Shown: piece after piece, positions 44,558 to 53,622 of the stretch | Numbering within the stretch: the stretch's first letter is position 1 | Layout of the letters: every line of letters starts with the position of its first letter | Origin: Amycolatopsis regifaucium | GTDB lineage: Bacteria > Actinomycetota > Actinomycetes > Mycobacteriales > Pseudonocardiaceae | Direction: 5' to 3' | Assembly (NCBI RefSeq): GCF_001613935.1 | Contig: NZ_LQCI01000023.1 | Span: 1-64,000 of the forward strand | Length of the DNA stretch: 64,000 nucleotides | Notes under the pieces: model-generated | What the model was told of the DNA's origin: nothing | The model's input: only the letters and a program-made list of their open reading frames with translations | Databases searched by the model: none | Made by a program: the position numbers and the translations under genes

Positions 44558-46735
44558 TCAGCGCCCGCCGCCCAGATACTTCGGGTCCGGCTGCGGCAAC
44601 GGCGGTGCTTCCTGGCCTTCGAGGATCTTCGACATCGCCCCGAACCAGGTCTGCGCCGGCGTCTTGCCACCGAACATGTTTTCGCAGCCGCGAGTGGTGA
44701 CGTTACCGGGGCCGAGGTAGCAGAGACCACCGCTGCCACCCTTCGGGCGGAACACCATCGCCGCGCCCGAGAGCTGCGGAGTGGCGCCGAGGTACGTACC
44801 CGAACCGTTGTTCTGCGTGGTCCCGGTCTTGCCCATCACCGGCCGGTTCCACCGGACGCCGTTCGCGGCGCCGAACGACGTGCCGCCGGGCTGGCTGTCC
44901 CGGCTCATGCCGACCGCGAGGGTGTTGGCGAGACCTTCCGGCACCACCTGTTCGCAAGCGGCTTCCTTGACCGGAACCGGCTTTCCGTCCCGGTCGGTGA
45001 TCCCGGCCAGCGGGGTCGGCGGGCACCAGACGCCGCCGCTCATGATCGTGGCGCCGACGTTCGCCAGTTCCAGTCCGCTCAGCGGGGCGGGGCCGAGGGT
45101 GAACGAGGCGTTTCCGGCCCAACCGGGCCTGGGACCGAAGGCCTGCAGCTGACTGGCGTTTACGCCGGGGTTGCCGGACTTCGGGTCGACGGCGCCACCG
45201 CCGAGGTTGCTGGCCATGGTGTCGCGCATGCCGAGCTTGCGCGCCATCTCCACGATCGGTCCGGTGCTCCCGACCTTCTCCTCGAGGGCCACGAACGCGG
45301 TGTTCGGCGAGGTCGCGAGTGCCTGCTGCAGCGACATGGCCCCGCCGGCCGGGTTGTAGTCACCCGCGTTGCCGAGGCAGTACCACTTGCCACCAGGCCC
45401 GGCAGGCGGTCGCGGAGCCGGGGCACATCGGTTGCCACCACCCCCGAACACGCTGGAGGTGTAGAAGTCGGGCACCGGGAGCGGACTGTTGATCCCGGCC
45501 ACGCCCGCTTCCAAAGCCGCGGCGGCGGTGAAGACCTTGTACGCCGAGCCCGCGCCGCCGGTGTTGTAGACGCCGGAAGGCAACGCGAACGTCGTCTGCC
45601 CTTGGTCTTCGTGAAGGCCGTAGTCGCGGTTCGCCGCCAGTGCCACCACTTCGTGCCGGTCCTTGCCCGGCTTCACCAGCGAAAGCGTGTTCGCGACGTT
45701 GTCCTGCGTCTTCTTGACCTGGGTTTCGGCCGACACCTTGGCTTCGTGGTTCGCCCGTTCGTCCAAAGTGGTCTTGATCTGATAGCCGCCGGTGTAGAGG
45801 TCGTCCAGCGTCATACCCGCCTTGAGGAGGTAGTCCTCCACGTACTGGCAGAAGAACCCGTTCTCCGGTCCGGCGCCGACGCAGTTCGCCGCGGGCTTCT
45901 GCGGCCCGCCTTCGACGACGCCGAGTGGCTCGGCCTTGAAGCGTTCCGCGTCCGCCTTCGCGAGCTTCTGGTTGTCGACCATGCGGTCCAGCACCAGGTT
46001 GCGGCGTTCGGTCGCCTTCGCCGGGTTCTTCCACGGGTCGTTGACGACCGGGTTGTTCACCAGGCCGGCCAGCAGCGCCGCCTGCGGCACCGTGAGCTTC
46101 TCGACGGGCGTGTTGAAGTACGCGTTCGCGGCCGCGCCGACGCCGTAGATCTCGCGCGAGAACTCGACGACGTTCAGGTAGCCGGTCAGGATCTGCATCT
46201 TGTTCAGCTTGGTTTCCAGCTGGATCGCGATGCGGGCTTCCTTCAGCTTCCGGGCGACCGACTGTTCCTGTGCGCGCTTCTGGCCCGGCTTGTCGTCCCG
46301 GTAGACGACGTTGATCAGGTAGTTCTTGACGTACTGCTGGGTCAGCGTCGACGCGCCCTGCGTGTCGCCGCCGGTGGTGTTGCTGACCGCGGCGCGCAGC
46401 GTGCCCTTCCAGTCCACCCCGTTGTGTTCGTAGAAGCGCTTGTCCTCGACCGAGATCAGCGCCCACTTCATGGCGTCGTTGATCTGGGTCTCGTTCGTCG
46501 GGATGCGGTACTGCTTGTACAGCGTCGCGATCTGCTTACCGGTGTTGTCCGTGATGGTGGTCACCAACGGCGGCGGAATGTCCGCGAGGTCCGAAGATGT
46601 CTTGTCGACGGTTTCGCTCGCCTGGTTGGAGAGGACTCCCGCGGCGCCGGCCACCGGGAACAACATCCCCGCGACCAGCACCCCCGCGAGCACACACAGG
46701 CCAATGAGCTTCAGCAGACCGTCTGTTTTGCGCAC
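44558..46735 (-). CDS. ponA2: Bifunctional penicillin-binding protein (class A)
   Basis: 725 residues: a short cytoplasmic start, membrane helix at about 9-32, a GT51 glycosyltransferase domain with EDKRFYEHNGVD at 97-108, and a transpeptidase domain with SAYK (397-400), SPN (476-478) and KTGT (636-639). It polymerises and cross-links peptidoglycan outside the membrane. The C-terminus ends after the transpeptidase; I see no PASTA domain, unlike mycobacterial PonA2. It is divergent from whiB4. Confidence 0.93.
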   Translation of the reverse strand: MRKTDGLLKLIGLCVLAGVLVAGMLFPVAGAAGVLSNQASETVDKTSSDLADIPPPLVTTITDNTGKQIATLYKQYRIPTNETQINDAMKWALISVEDKRFYEHNGVDWKGTLRAAVSNTTGGDTQGASTLTQQYVKNYLINVVYRDDKPGQKRAQEQSVARKLKEARIAIQLETKLNKMQILTGYLNVVEFSREIYGVGAAANAYFNTPVEKLTVPQAALLAGLVNNPVVNDPWKNPAKATERRNLVLDRMVDNQKLAKADAERFKAEPLGVVEGGPQKPAANCVGAGPENGFFCQYVEDYLLKAGMTLDDLYTGGYQIKTTLDERANHEAKVSAETQVKKTQDNVANTLSLVKPGKDRHEVVALAANRDYGLHEDQGQTTFALPSGVYNTGGAGSAYKVFTAAAALEAGVAGINSPLPVPDFYTSSVFGGGGNRCAPAPRPPAGPGGKWYCLGNAGDYNPAGGAMSLQQALATSPNTAFVALEEKVGSTGPIVEMARKLGMRDTMASNLGGGAVDPKSGNPGVNASQLQAFGPRPGWAGNASFTLGPAPLSGLELANVGATIMSGGVWCPPTPLAGITDRDGKPVPVKEAACEQVVPEGLANTLAVGMSRDSQPGGTSFGAANGVRWNRPVMGKTGTTQNNGSGTYLGATPQLSGAAMVFRPKGGSGGLCYLGPGNVTTRGCENMFGGKTPAQTWFGAMSKILEGQEAPPLPQPDPKYLGGGR

Positions 46736-47085
46736 GCGGACCAGGGTACGCGGATGCCGTTAGCCCACCGTGACGTCACCTCGCTGTGTGTGCGAATCCG
46801 GTTACAAAACGGACCCCATGGGGTGACGTCTGGTAATGGGAGGCATTCTAGGGCTTGGCGGAGGGAACCGAGGGCCCTTACAGTCCGTCAACGTCTCACG
46901 TATGAAAAAGCCGACAGACGGGTGAGTGCGAGCGGCAGTCGCATTCGGCCGAACGGAGGCACCGGCACCGGGGAGGTGCCGGGAGGAACAGACGTGAGCA
47001 CAAGGGAGACACGCTCATGGGGGCAGGAGCGCACGCTTTTCGTCCCCCCGTGGTGTGTCGAACACCAGGGTAGGGAGCTGGGGGT
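46736..47085. promoter_or_regulatory. Divergent ponA2-whiB4 intergenic region
   Basis: A 350-base gap without a convincing gene. It must hold both promoters. GTGACGTCAC (46768-46777) is a perfect 10-base palindrome on the ponA2 side, and GGTGACGTC recurs at 46820-46829, so a TGACGTCA-type regulator site is plausible. The long leader of whiB4 has no recognised riboswitch. Confidence 0.45.
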
Positions 47086-47403
47086 ATGGAAACCAACCAG
47101 TCGAGCTGGCGAGTCAATGCGTCGTGCCGCGACACCGATCCGGACGGGTTGTTCGTCCGGGGAGCGGAACAGAACCGGGCCAAGGCGGTCTGCCTCGGTT
47201 GCCCGGTCAGGACGGAATGCCTCGCCGAAGCGCTCGATGGCCGGATCAACTTCGGTATCTGGGGAGGTATGACCGAACGGGAACGGCGGGCGCTGCTGCG
47301 GCGGCGGCCGGACGTGACCAGCTGGGCGGATCTGCTGGAAGAAGCGAAACGCAGGTTCGCCGGCATCGACGAAGAGGAAGACGTACGCGTCCGAGTCTCG
47401 TGA
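47086..47403 (+). CDS. whiB4: WhiB family Fe-S regulator, WhiB4/WblA-like
   Basis: 105 residues with the four cluster ligands C14, C36, C39 and C45 and the GIWGG turn at 57-61, followed by a basic tail (RERRALLRRR) that contacts DNA or sigma factor. WhiB proteins hold an O2/NO-sensitive 4Fe-4S cluster. Position between ponA2 and the ArsA-like ATPases matches mycobacterial whiB4, whose streptomycete relative is WblA. Paralogue choice rests on this synteny. Confidence 0.88.
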   Translation: METNQSSWRVNASCRDTDPDGLFVRGAEQNRAKAVCLGCPVRTECLAEALDGRINFGIWGGMTERERRALLRRRPDVTSWADLLEEAKRRFAGIDEEEDVRVRVS

Positions 47404-47411
47404 TCATGATT

Positions 47412-47461
47412 CCGTGAAGGCCTCTTCCCTGAGTCCAAGGTAGGGAAGAGGTCCTTCACGG
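47412..47461. repeat. Inverted repeat between whiB4 and ATPase gene (diverged family A-like)
   Basis: CCGTGAAGGCCTCTTCCCT and AGGGAAGAGGTCCTTCACGG pair with small bulges around an 11-base loop. The outer GTGAAGG/CCTTCAC is shared with family A. It lies in the 62-base convergent gap and may end both transcripts. Confidence 0.75.
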
Positions 47462-47465
47462 AGTC

Positions 47466-48596
47466 TCAGGATTGAGTGGCCAGCCGCGTGCCGATGTCGC
47501 GCAGGCCGTCGAGATCGTGCACGTCGCTGGGGAGCGCGGGCACCCGAACCAGCGGCACCTCGGGATGCGCCCGCGTGAACCTGGCGAGCAAGCGCGTCTC
47601 TCGATCGGCCAGCGCGACCCGGTCCGCGTGCAGGCGGAGGACGGCCTCGGCCAGTGGCGCGCTGTTCTCGCCCTTCGTCAGCTGCTCGGCGGCGGCGAGG
47701 GCCTCCGGGCCGGACAACGGAGCGAGCACCGGATGCGTCCGGTTCGCGACGAGCCCGGCCAGCGGCATGCTCTCTTCCGAAAGCCGCTCCACGAAGTAGG
47801 ACGCCTCGCGCAGCGCGTCCGGCTCCGGCGCGGCCACCACGAGGAACGACGTGCCGCCGGACCGCAGCAGGTCGGAGGTCTTGCGCGCGCGTTCGCGGAA
47901 GCCGCCGAACATGCTGTCGAAGGCCTGCATGAACGCTGAAGCGTCGGTCAGCAACTGGCCGCCGATGATCGTCGAGACGGCCTTCGCGAACATCGAGAAT
48001 CCGGCGTTGACGACCTTGCGCAGTCCCCAGCCGCCCGCCTTCGCGGGACCGGTGAGCAGCCGGATCATCCGGCCGTCCAGCGCGGTCGAAAGCCGGGTCG
48101 GCGCGTCGAGGAAGTCCAGCGCGGAGCGGCTCGGCGGCGTGTCGACGATGATCAGGTCCCACTCGTCGGTGGCCGCGAGCTGCCCCAGTTTCTCCATCGC
48201 CATGTACTCCTGCGTTCCGGAGAACGACGTGGAAATGGTCTGGTAGAAGGGGTTCTGCAGCAGCTGCTCGGCGCGTTCCGGGCCGGCGTGCACGCGCACC
48301 ATGTCGTCGAAGGTGCGGCGCATGTCGAGCATCATCGCCCAGAGTTCGCCTTTGGGCTCGAAGCCTTCGACCTGCACCTGTTTCGGGTGATTGCCCAGTT
48401 CGCGCAGGCCGAGCGCCTGCGCCAGCCGCCGTGCCGGGTCGATGGTGAGCACCACCGTCTGCCGTCCGCGTTCGGCGGCGCGCAACGCCAGCGCCGCCGC
48501 GGTGGTCGTCTTGCCGACCCCGCCGGAACCACAGCATACGATGACCCGGCTTTCCGGATCGTCGATCAGCTTGTCGATTTCCAGGACGTCCGACAT
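47466..48596 (-). CDS. ArsA/Get3-like ATPase (second of pair)
   Basis: 376 residues. A deviant Walker A motif GSGGVGKTT at about 24-32, switch segments VDTPPSRSALDFLD, and long helical insertions place it in the anion-transporting ArsA/Get3 group of SIMIBI ATPases. It is coupled to the preceding ATPase gene (stop and start share one base). The pair corresponds to Rv3679/Rv3680. Their bacterial role is not settled; an arsenite pump partner is absent here. Confidence 0.9.
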   Translation of the reverse strand: MSDVLEIDKLIDDPESRVIVCCGSGGVGKTTTAAALALRAAERGRQTVVLTIDPARRLAQALGLRELGNHPKQVQVEGFEPKGELWAMMLDMRRTFDDMVRVHAGPERAEQLLQNPFYQTISTSFSGTQEYMAMEKLGQLAATDEWDLIIVDTPPSRSALDFLDAPTRLSTALDGRMIRLLTGPAKAGGWGLRKVVNAGFSMFAKAVSTIIGGQLLTDASAFMQAFDSMFGGFRERARKTSDLLRSGGTSFLVVAAPEPDALREASYFVERLSEESMPLAGLVANRTHPVLAPLSGPEALAAAEQLTKGENSAPLAEAVLRLHADRVALADRETRLLARFTRAHPEVPLVRVPALPSDVHDLDGLRDIGTRLATQS

Positions 48597-49609
48597 CAGC
48601 GCACCCCCTGCTCGGTCAGCGCTTCGGCGAGCTCGTAGAGCGCCGCGACGTCGACGCCGTCGGTCAGATCCGGCAGTTCCAGGCCCGGCAGATCGGCTTC
48701 GGCCAGTTGCTCGCGGGCGCGCTGTTCGGCCGCGACCCGGACGGCGTGTTCCACGGTCTCCTCGACCAGCGCGTCGAGGGTGCTCTCGGGCAGGTTCAAC
48801 CCGGCCGACGCGAGGCCGGAACGGACACGGGAGGCGTCGACGCGGCCGTCCGCGGCGGCGGTGACCGAGCGCGCGGGCAGCCGCGGCGGGCGGACCCGGT
48901 TGACCAGCACCGCGCCGGGGCGCAGATCCGCGCCGTCGAGTTCGGCGACGGCCTCGACGGTTTCCCGCACCGGCATCTCCTCGAGCAGGGTCACCAGGTG
49001 CACGGCGGTCTCGCCGGAGTGCAGCAGCCGGACGACGCCGTCGGCCTGGCCGCGGATCGGGCCGGTCTTCGCGAGGTCGGTCAGCGCCTTGGTGACGTCG
49101 AGGAACTTCACGACCCGGCCGGTGGGCGGCGAGTCGACGACGACGGCGTCATAGGTGTGGCGGCCGTCGGATTCGGTCCGGCCGACGCATTCCTTGATCT
49201 TCCCGGTGAGCAGGACGTCGCGCAGACCCGGCGCGAGCGTGGTCGCGAACTCGATCGCGCCCATCCGCCGCAGCGTCCGCCCGGCGAAGCCGAGGTTGTA
49301 GAACATCTCGAAGTACTCGAGCAACGCGGCCTCGACGTCGATGTGCAGCGCGCGCAGCTCACCGCCGCCGGGGACGGCCGCGATGCGCTGCTCGGCGTAG
49401 GGCAGCGGCTCGGTGTCGAAGAGCTGGGCGATGCCCTGGCGGCCCTCGACCTCGATCAGCAGCACCCGGCGCCCGCCCTTCGCGAGCGCGAGGCCCAGCG
49501 AGGCGGCGAGCGTGGTCTTGCCCGTCCCGCCCTTACCGGTGACGAAATGCAGCCGTGCTCTCGCGAGTTCGTCGGTCCAGCCGGCAAGGGGAGTGCTCAC
49601 CGGTCCCAC
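48596..49609 (-). CDS. ArsA/Get3-like ATPase (first of pair)
   Basis: 337 residues with Walker A GKGGTGKTT (about 25-33) and VDSPPTGRVVKFLDV as the switch/nucleotide region. It shares fold and operon with the next ATPase, and the two probably form a heterodimer. GTG 49609 is the start. No ArsB or tail-anchored targeting partner is adjacent, so membrane-protein handling or redox regulation (with WhiB4 next door) are only possibilities. Confidence 0.9.
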   Translation of the reverse strand: MGPVSTPLAGWTDELARARLHFVTGKGGTGKTTLAASLGLALAKGGRRVLLIEVEGRQGIAQLFDTEPLPYAEQRIAAVPGGGELRALHIDVEAALLEYFEMFYNLGFAGRTLRRMGAIEFATTLAPGLRDVLLTGKIKECVGRTESDGRHTYDAVVVDSPPTGRVVKFLDVTKALTDLAKTGPIRGQADGVVRLLHSGETAVHLVTLLEEMPVRETVEAVAELDGADLRPGAVLVNRVRPPRLPARSVTAAADGRVDASRVRSGLASAGLNLPESTLDALVEETVEHAVRVAAEQRAREQLAEADLPGLELPDLTDGVDVAALYELAEALTEQGVR

Positions 49610-49622
49610 CCTAATTGAGGGT

Positions 49623-49871
49623 TCAGCCTGCCAGCATCATGACGCCGAGCGCGGCGGCGACCAGACCCAGAACAATCCAGGTCAAAGCTCCGGGCAGCAC
49701 CGTGAGCATCACCACACCGAGGATCAGGAGGACCACGAAGGCCACCGCGCCGGTGACCGCGACCGTCCCGGAGCTGTCCGTACGGTCCCGTGCCTTCGCC
49801 ATCAGGACCAGCACCAGCGGCAGCCCCGCCGCGGCGAGCAGGACGGTCGCGACCACACGCCAGGTCTCCAC
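49623..49871 (-). CDS. Small membrane protein, unknown function
   Basis: 82 residues with three hydrophobic segments (about 5-25, 37-57, 60-80) separated by a short charged loop KARDRTDSSG. It is 13 bases upstream of the ATPase pair on the same strand and possibly in the same operon. No family recognised. Confidence 0.7.
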   Translation of the reverse strand: METWRVVATVLLAAAGLPLVLVLMAKARDRTDSSGTVAVTGAVAFVVLLILGVVMLTVLPGALTWIVLGLVAAALGVMMLAG

Positions 49872-49900
49872 GGAGATGACGGTATCGGAGCGGTACAGGT

Positions 49901-50097
49901 GGTCGTGAGTGGCGATTCGGGTTAGAACCCGAATCCTCTCTGAGGTACCTACTCGGGGCCTGCGTCTTTGTCGGAAGGTAGGCGCCGCCGTTGTGACTGG
50001 TGTTGCTACTGAGGTCCTTCACGGCCAGGCGGCTACCGGGGCTCACCGTAGGTACCTGAAACACCCTTGGCTAGAACCTGAATCGCCACTTACGGCC
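49901..50097. repeat. Family C palindrome interrupted by a small insert
   Basis: The left arm (49901-49923) is identical to the 43021 copy and the right arm starts normally (AACCCGAATC, 49926-49935). It then breaks and resumes at 50075-50097 with AACC(T)GAATCGCCACTTACGGCC. The AACCYGAATC stretch is thus present on both sides of a roughly 139-base insert. Confidence 0.8.
49943..50057. mobile_element. Candidate miniature inverted-repeat element
   Basis: AGGTACCTAC (49943-49952) and its inverted copy GTAGGTACCT (50048-50057) bound about 115 bases with no credible ORF, nested inside a family C palindrome. The 10-bp terminal repeats and the duplicated flanking AACCYGAATC fit a small non-autonomous element, though the duplication is not immediately adjacent to the repeats. 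Confidence 0.35.
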
Positions 50098-50110
50098 CAC
50101 GCGCGGCGGG

Positions 50111-51036
50111 TCAGCTCCCGATCGGGGTGGCGGGCACGCACGGCACCGGCTTCGCGTGCGCCGGGTCGAGCGCGTTGAGGACGTGCCCGGCGGCGTTGCG
50201 GTCGGCGGCGACCCCGGCGTGCTCGGCGAGGTCCAGCACGCAGCTGTCCTGCAGCACGATGTTCTTCACATTCGGTCCCTTGCCCATGCCGCTCGTGTAC
50301 GGACGACCGCTTCGTCGTAGCGGGTCATGATGTTCGTGTACGTCACGCCCGGCTGGAAGACGCCGTTGCCGCCACGCAGCTTCATGAGGAACTCCGAACC
50401 GCGCAGGAATTGGCGGCACGAGCCGCAGAGCGGGTCGAGGATCCCGTTGAACCCGGGCGCCAGGCCCAGTGCGCCGGCGAGCGCATACAAATGGGAAGCA
50501 CCGAAGAGCGTGGTCCCGTCCCACAGTGGCGTCAGGCTGACATATTTGTCCACTTTGGACGCGCCATCGAGGAACTTCACATAATAAGAAGGCATCAGCG
50601 TGCCTTCGGAGTGTCCGAGAATGTCCACCTTGGACGCGCCGGTCGCGCCGAGCACCTTGTCGACGAACACCGACAGTTCCTTCGCGCTCTGTTCCATCGG
50701 GACGAGGCCACCCGGCTGGTAGATCGGCAGCGGTGGTCCGGGGACGCCGTAGGTGAGGGAGAAAACGCAGTACCCGTTGTTCTTGAGCAGCGGACCGAAC
50801 GTCTGCCAGTTCACCGTCTGGTTGGCGCTGAGGCCGTGCGTGAGCACCACTGGATTCGGATGGGCGGTGCCGGGCCGGCAGCCGAAGTCGTTCGCACCCG
50901 GTGGCGGGCCGCCGGGGGTCGCCGCCTGCGCGGGCAAAGCCGCGGCGAGGGTCCACGGAACGGGGAGTTTCTCGTCGGCGTTCGCCGGTGAAGCGCAGAT
51001 CAGGGCAAGTGCCGCGGCCACGCAAGCGGCGGCCAA
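50111..51036 (-). pseudogene. Secreted triacylglycerol-lipase-like protein, frameshifted
   Basis: A class 2 lipase-like alpha/beta hydrolase: signal-peptide-like start, VLTHGLSANQTVNW (oxyanion loop) and GHSEGT (nucleophile). At about 50301 one G of a GGG run appears lost, so the frame continues 11 residues to a stop at 50266. The expected C-terminus (PYTSGMGKGPNVKN.. with the likely catalytic His in EHAGVAADR) lies in the next frame to 50111. The start also looks disturbed: ATG-led sequence joins the frame only if a T is added to a TTTT run near 51036. Confidence 0.72.
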
Positions 51037-51182
51037 AACCTCATTGTCCGCATGTCGATGTCCTATCTACTCCCGAGTAGGTGTGAAGTGAACCACATCC
51101 GCGGGAAATCGGCGAACCCCTCGCGAGAGGGTTTTCCGCATGTGTGTCGGGCGCGCTTGCCGGTTTGGCTACGCTCCCCGAC

Positions 51183-51344
51183 ATGAGCGCCACCAAGTGG
51201 GAGTACGCGACCGTCCCCCTGTTGATCCACGCCACCAAGCAGATCCTCGACCAGTGGGGCGAGGACGGCTGGGAGCTCGTCACCGTGCTCCCGAACCCGA
51301 CCGGCGAACAGCACGTCGCCTACCTCAAACGAGCCAAGAACTAG
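51183..51344 (+). CDS. DUF4177 small protein
   Basis: 53 residues. WEYATVPLLIH and WGEDGWELVTVLPN match the DUF4177 pattern, a short alpha/beta domain of unknown function. It lies 12 bases before the RidA gene, as does the small Rv3678A in mycobacteria. Confidence 0.82.
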   Translation: MSATKWEYATVPLLIHATKQILDQWGEDGWELVTVLPNPTGEQHVAYLKRAKN

Positions 51345-51356
51345 GGGATTGAAGCC

Positions 51357-51812
51357 ATGACCTGGACCGATCGGCTCGCCGAGCTCGGTATCGAACTCCC
51401 CGGCGTCGCCGCTCCGCTGGCGGCCTACGTGCCCGCCGTCCGCACCGGCTCGTATGTCTACACGGCCGGGCAGCTGCCCTTCGTCTCCGGTGAGCTCGAA
51501 GCGACCGGCAAGGTCGGTGCCGAGGTCAGCCCCGAAGAAGCGAAGAAATACGCGCGGACGTCGATCCTCAACGCCCTCGCCGCCGTCGACTCGGTCGTCG
51601 GGATCGACAACGTCGTGCGGGTGGTCAAGGTCGTCGGGTTCGTGGCGTCCGCGGAGGGCTTCACCGGTCAGCCCGCGGTGATCAACGGGGCGTCCGAGCT
51701 GCTCGGCGAGATCTTCGGCGAGGCGGGCATCCACGCCCGCTCGGCCGTCGGGGTCTCCGAGCTGCCGATCGGAGCGCCGGTCGAGATCGAATTGATCGTG
51801 GAGGTGAAGTGA
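51357..51812 (+). CDS. RidA family protein
   Basis: 151 residues of the RidA/YjgF family, which hydrolyses reactive enamines/imines released by PLP enzymes. VYTAGQLPFVSG and the C-terminal RSAVGVSELPIGAPVEIE match the family ends. The canonical Arg of the RidA active site appears shifted (HARSAVG), so activity as a deaminase is not certain. Its stop overlaps the next start (GTGA). Confidence 0.88.
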   Translation: MTWTDRLAELGIELPGVAAPLAAYVPAVRTGSYVYTAGQLPFVSGELEATGKVGAEVSPEEAKKYARTSILNALAAVDSVVGIDNVVRVVKVVGFVASAEGFTGQPAVINGASELLGEIFGEAGIHARSAVGVSELPIGAPVEIELIVEVK

Positions 51813-52441
51813 TGGACCCGGATATCGAGAAGTCCTCGCACGAGCTCCTGCTCCGGCTGGCCGGACGGCTGCCGGACCAACTCCTCTGGCGGTTCCGTGA
51901 CTGGCTCGGAGAGGGCGCGATGGGCACCCTCGCGCGGACCTTGCCCAGGTCTTTGCTTAAGCACAGGATCGACCTGGACCAAACCGAGTATCGCCTGCTA
52001 GTCGCCGGGCTCATCCCGCATGGCGCCGATTGGCATCAAGTGAGTTCCACCCTGGGGGTAGACGACGTCACCGAGACCAGGTACACATTCACGCAGAGTG
52101 CGCCCGAATGGGTGAACTCGGTCGACTCAGTGTCCGTATTGATCCACGCAACGTTGCGGGGACGGCCGGATGTGGGTGAAGTGCGGCAAAGCTGGCGACA
52201 CCTCGGTGTGGTCGGCGAGGGTGGGGCGAAACGAGTCCTCCTGGTCACGGCGCTCAACGGGCTGCCGAGGCTGACCGGCGAACTGCAGCGCGTCCTGCGC
52301 GTGCTGGGTGACGAGGAGCCCGGCGTCGAGGTTCTCCCGCCGAGCATCGACCTCACCGGCTATCACCGCACCGCGCTCGCCAACTCCGAGCTGGTCTGCG
52401 TGGGCGCGGTGGACACCGGAAGTCGGCTGGTCGCCGCTTAA
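51809..52441 (+). CDS. Hypothetical protein
   Basis: 210 soluble residues with no family that I recognise. The N-terminus is helical (SSHELLLRLAGRLPDQLLWRFRDWLGEG). The second half has alternating hydrophobic strands. It is translationally coupled to RidA and followed by another unknown gene after 38 bases. Confidence 0.75.
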   Translation: MMDPDIEKSSHELLLRLAGRLPDQLLWRFRDWLGEGAMGTLARTLPRSLLKHRIDLDQTEYRLLVAGLIPHGADWHQVSSTLGVDDVTETRYTFTQSAPEWVNSVDSVSVLIHATLRGRPDVGEVRQSWRHLGVVGEGGAKRVLLVTALNGLPRLTGELQRVLRVLGDEEPGVEVLPPSIDLTGYHRTALANSELVCVGAVDTGSRLVAA

Positions 52442-52479
52442 CGCTCGCACCACCAGGCGAGCCGGGAGGGAGCAGAGCA

Positions 52480-53613
52480 ATGGTGGAGGTCCACGACGGC
52501 CCGCCCATGGACGGGTTCTCGGTGCCCCTGCGCCTGCACAACCTGTTACTGGCCCTGGCGGGTCGAATCGACGACAGTGCTTTGACCGAAGCGCGTGAGC
52601 TGATCGCGCGTGCGCACATCGACGAAGCGGTGGAGCTCACCACCGGCACCCTGATCGCGGGGAAGATCCCGGTGAGCTCGTCCGAACAGCGTGAACTGGC
52701 ACTCGTCCTCGAAATGAGCCGGTCCGACGCCACCCTGGCGAACGACCTGCTGGTGGAGGAGGACGATCCGGTGCTCACCCACCGGTTCACCGGGGAGAAC
52801 CAGCCCGAATTCGGCCTCGCCGAGGCGCTCGACCGCACCCTGCAGGTGCTGCCGGACGTCCGTTCGGTGCACGCGGTGTGGCGGAACACGCCCGCCGGAA
52901 GCGTGCCCGGCGCGCTGCCGCAGCGGGTCGTCCTGGTCGAGATCGGTCCGGAGGGCAACCCGCCCGCGGTCGCGTTCCGCGTGGACACCGCACTTCGCCG
53001 CGCGGGTATCCGGTCGGTGGTCGAGGTCGCGGGCCCCGGCGTCGCGCGGTCCGCGTACCACCAGGCCGCGTCGTCGGCCGCGAGTCCGGTCTGGGTCACG
53101 GGGAGTGCCCACTCCAGTGACTTTCGGTCCGAGCCGGTGACTCCGCCGCCCGCTCCGGCCCCGGCTGCCGAGCCGGTCAAGGAGCAGCCGAGCAGGCACG
53201 GGCTGCGGCCGGTCGGCGGTTCCGAGCCGATCGCGCCGGTGGTGCCGATCGTGCAGCAGGCGCCCGCTTCGTCGTCGTCGGCTACGACGTCGTCTTCGGA
53301 GCAGGCCACGCCGCGCAAGTCGCGGGCGGAGACCCGCGCCGAGCGCACGGCGGATCTGACCCCGGCCGAGGTGGCGCAGCTGCGGCAGGCGCTCAAGGAG
53401 GACCCCGAAAAGGGCCGCGAGATCGCCACGGGCAAGCCGAGCATGCACGAGGTCGTCGAGCTGCCCGCTCTCGACCTCGACGACCCGAGCCTGAGCGAGC
53501 GCGATCGCGCGCTTCTGCGCGAGCTGCACGCCGAGCTGGCCGAACGGGAGCGTGCCGAGGCGGCGAAGATCCGGCTGAACGGGGCTTCACGCAGCAGCGG
53601 CTGGTCTTCCTGA
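52480..53613 (+). CDS. Hypothetical protein with low-complexity linker
   Basis: 377 residues in three parts: a helical N-terminal region (1-110), an alpha/beta middle (110-200), then a Pro/Ala/Ser-rich linker (about 215-290) followed by a charged helical tail (RAETRAERTADLTPAEVAQL). No catalytic motif is visible. Disordered linker plus charged tail suggests an interaction or scaffold role, which is only inference. It is probably in the RidA operon. A family B palindrome follows after nine bases. Confidence 0.75.
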   Translation: MVEVHDGPPMDGFSVPLRLHNLLLALAGRIDDSALTEARELIARAHIDEAVELTTGTLIAGKIPVSSSEQRELALVLEMSRSDATLANDLLVEEDDPVLTHRFTGENQPEFGLAEALDRTLQVLPDVRSVHAVWRNTPAGSVPGALPQRVVLVEIGPEGNPPAVAFRVDTALRRAGIRSVVEVAGPGVARSAYHQAASSAASPVWVTGSAHSSDFRSEPVTPPPAPAPAAEPVKEQPSRHGLRPVGGSEPIAPVVPIVQQAPASSSSATTSSSEQATPRKSRAETRAERTADLTPAEVAQLRQALKEDPEKGREIATGKPSMHEVVELPALDLDDPSLSERDRALLRELHAELAERERAEAAKIRLNGASRSSGWSS

Positions 53614-53622
53614 CGAGTTCCC

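Noticed and set aside
46990..47085. Small ORF upstream of whiB4 in the same region
   Set aside because: The frame continues from the antisense of ponA2 and has no plausible start or domain. It is treated as leader sequence.
47466..49609. Arsenic resistance operon
   Set aside because: The two ArsA-like ATPases lack ArsB, ArsC and ArsR neighbours, and their context matches the mycobacterial whiB4 block.
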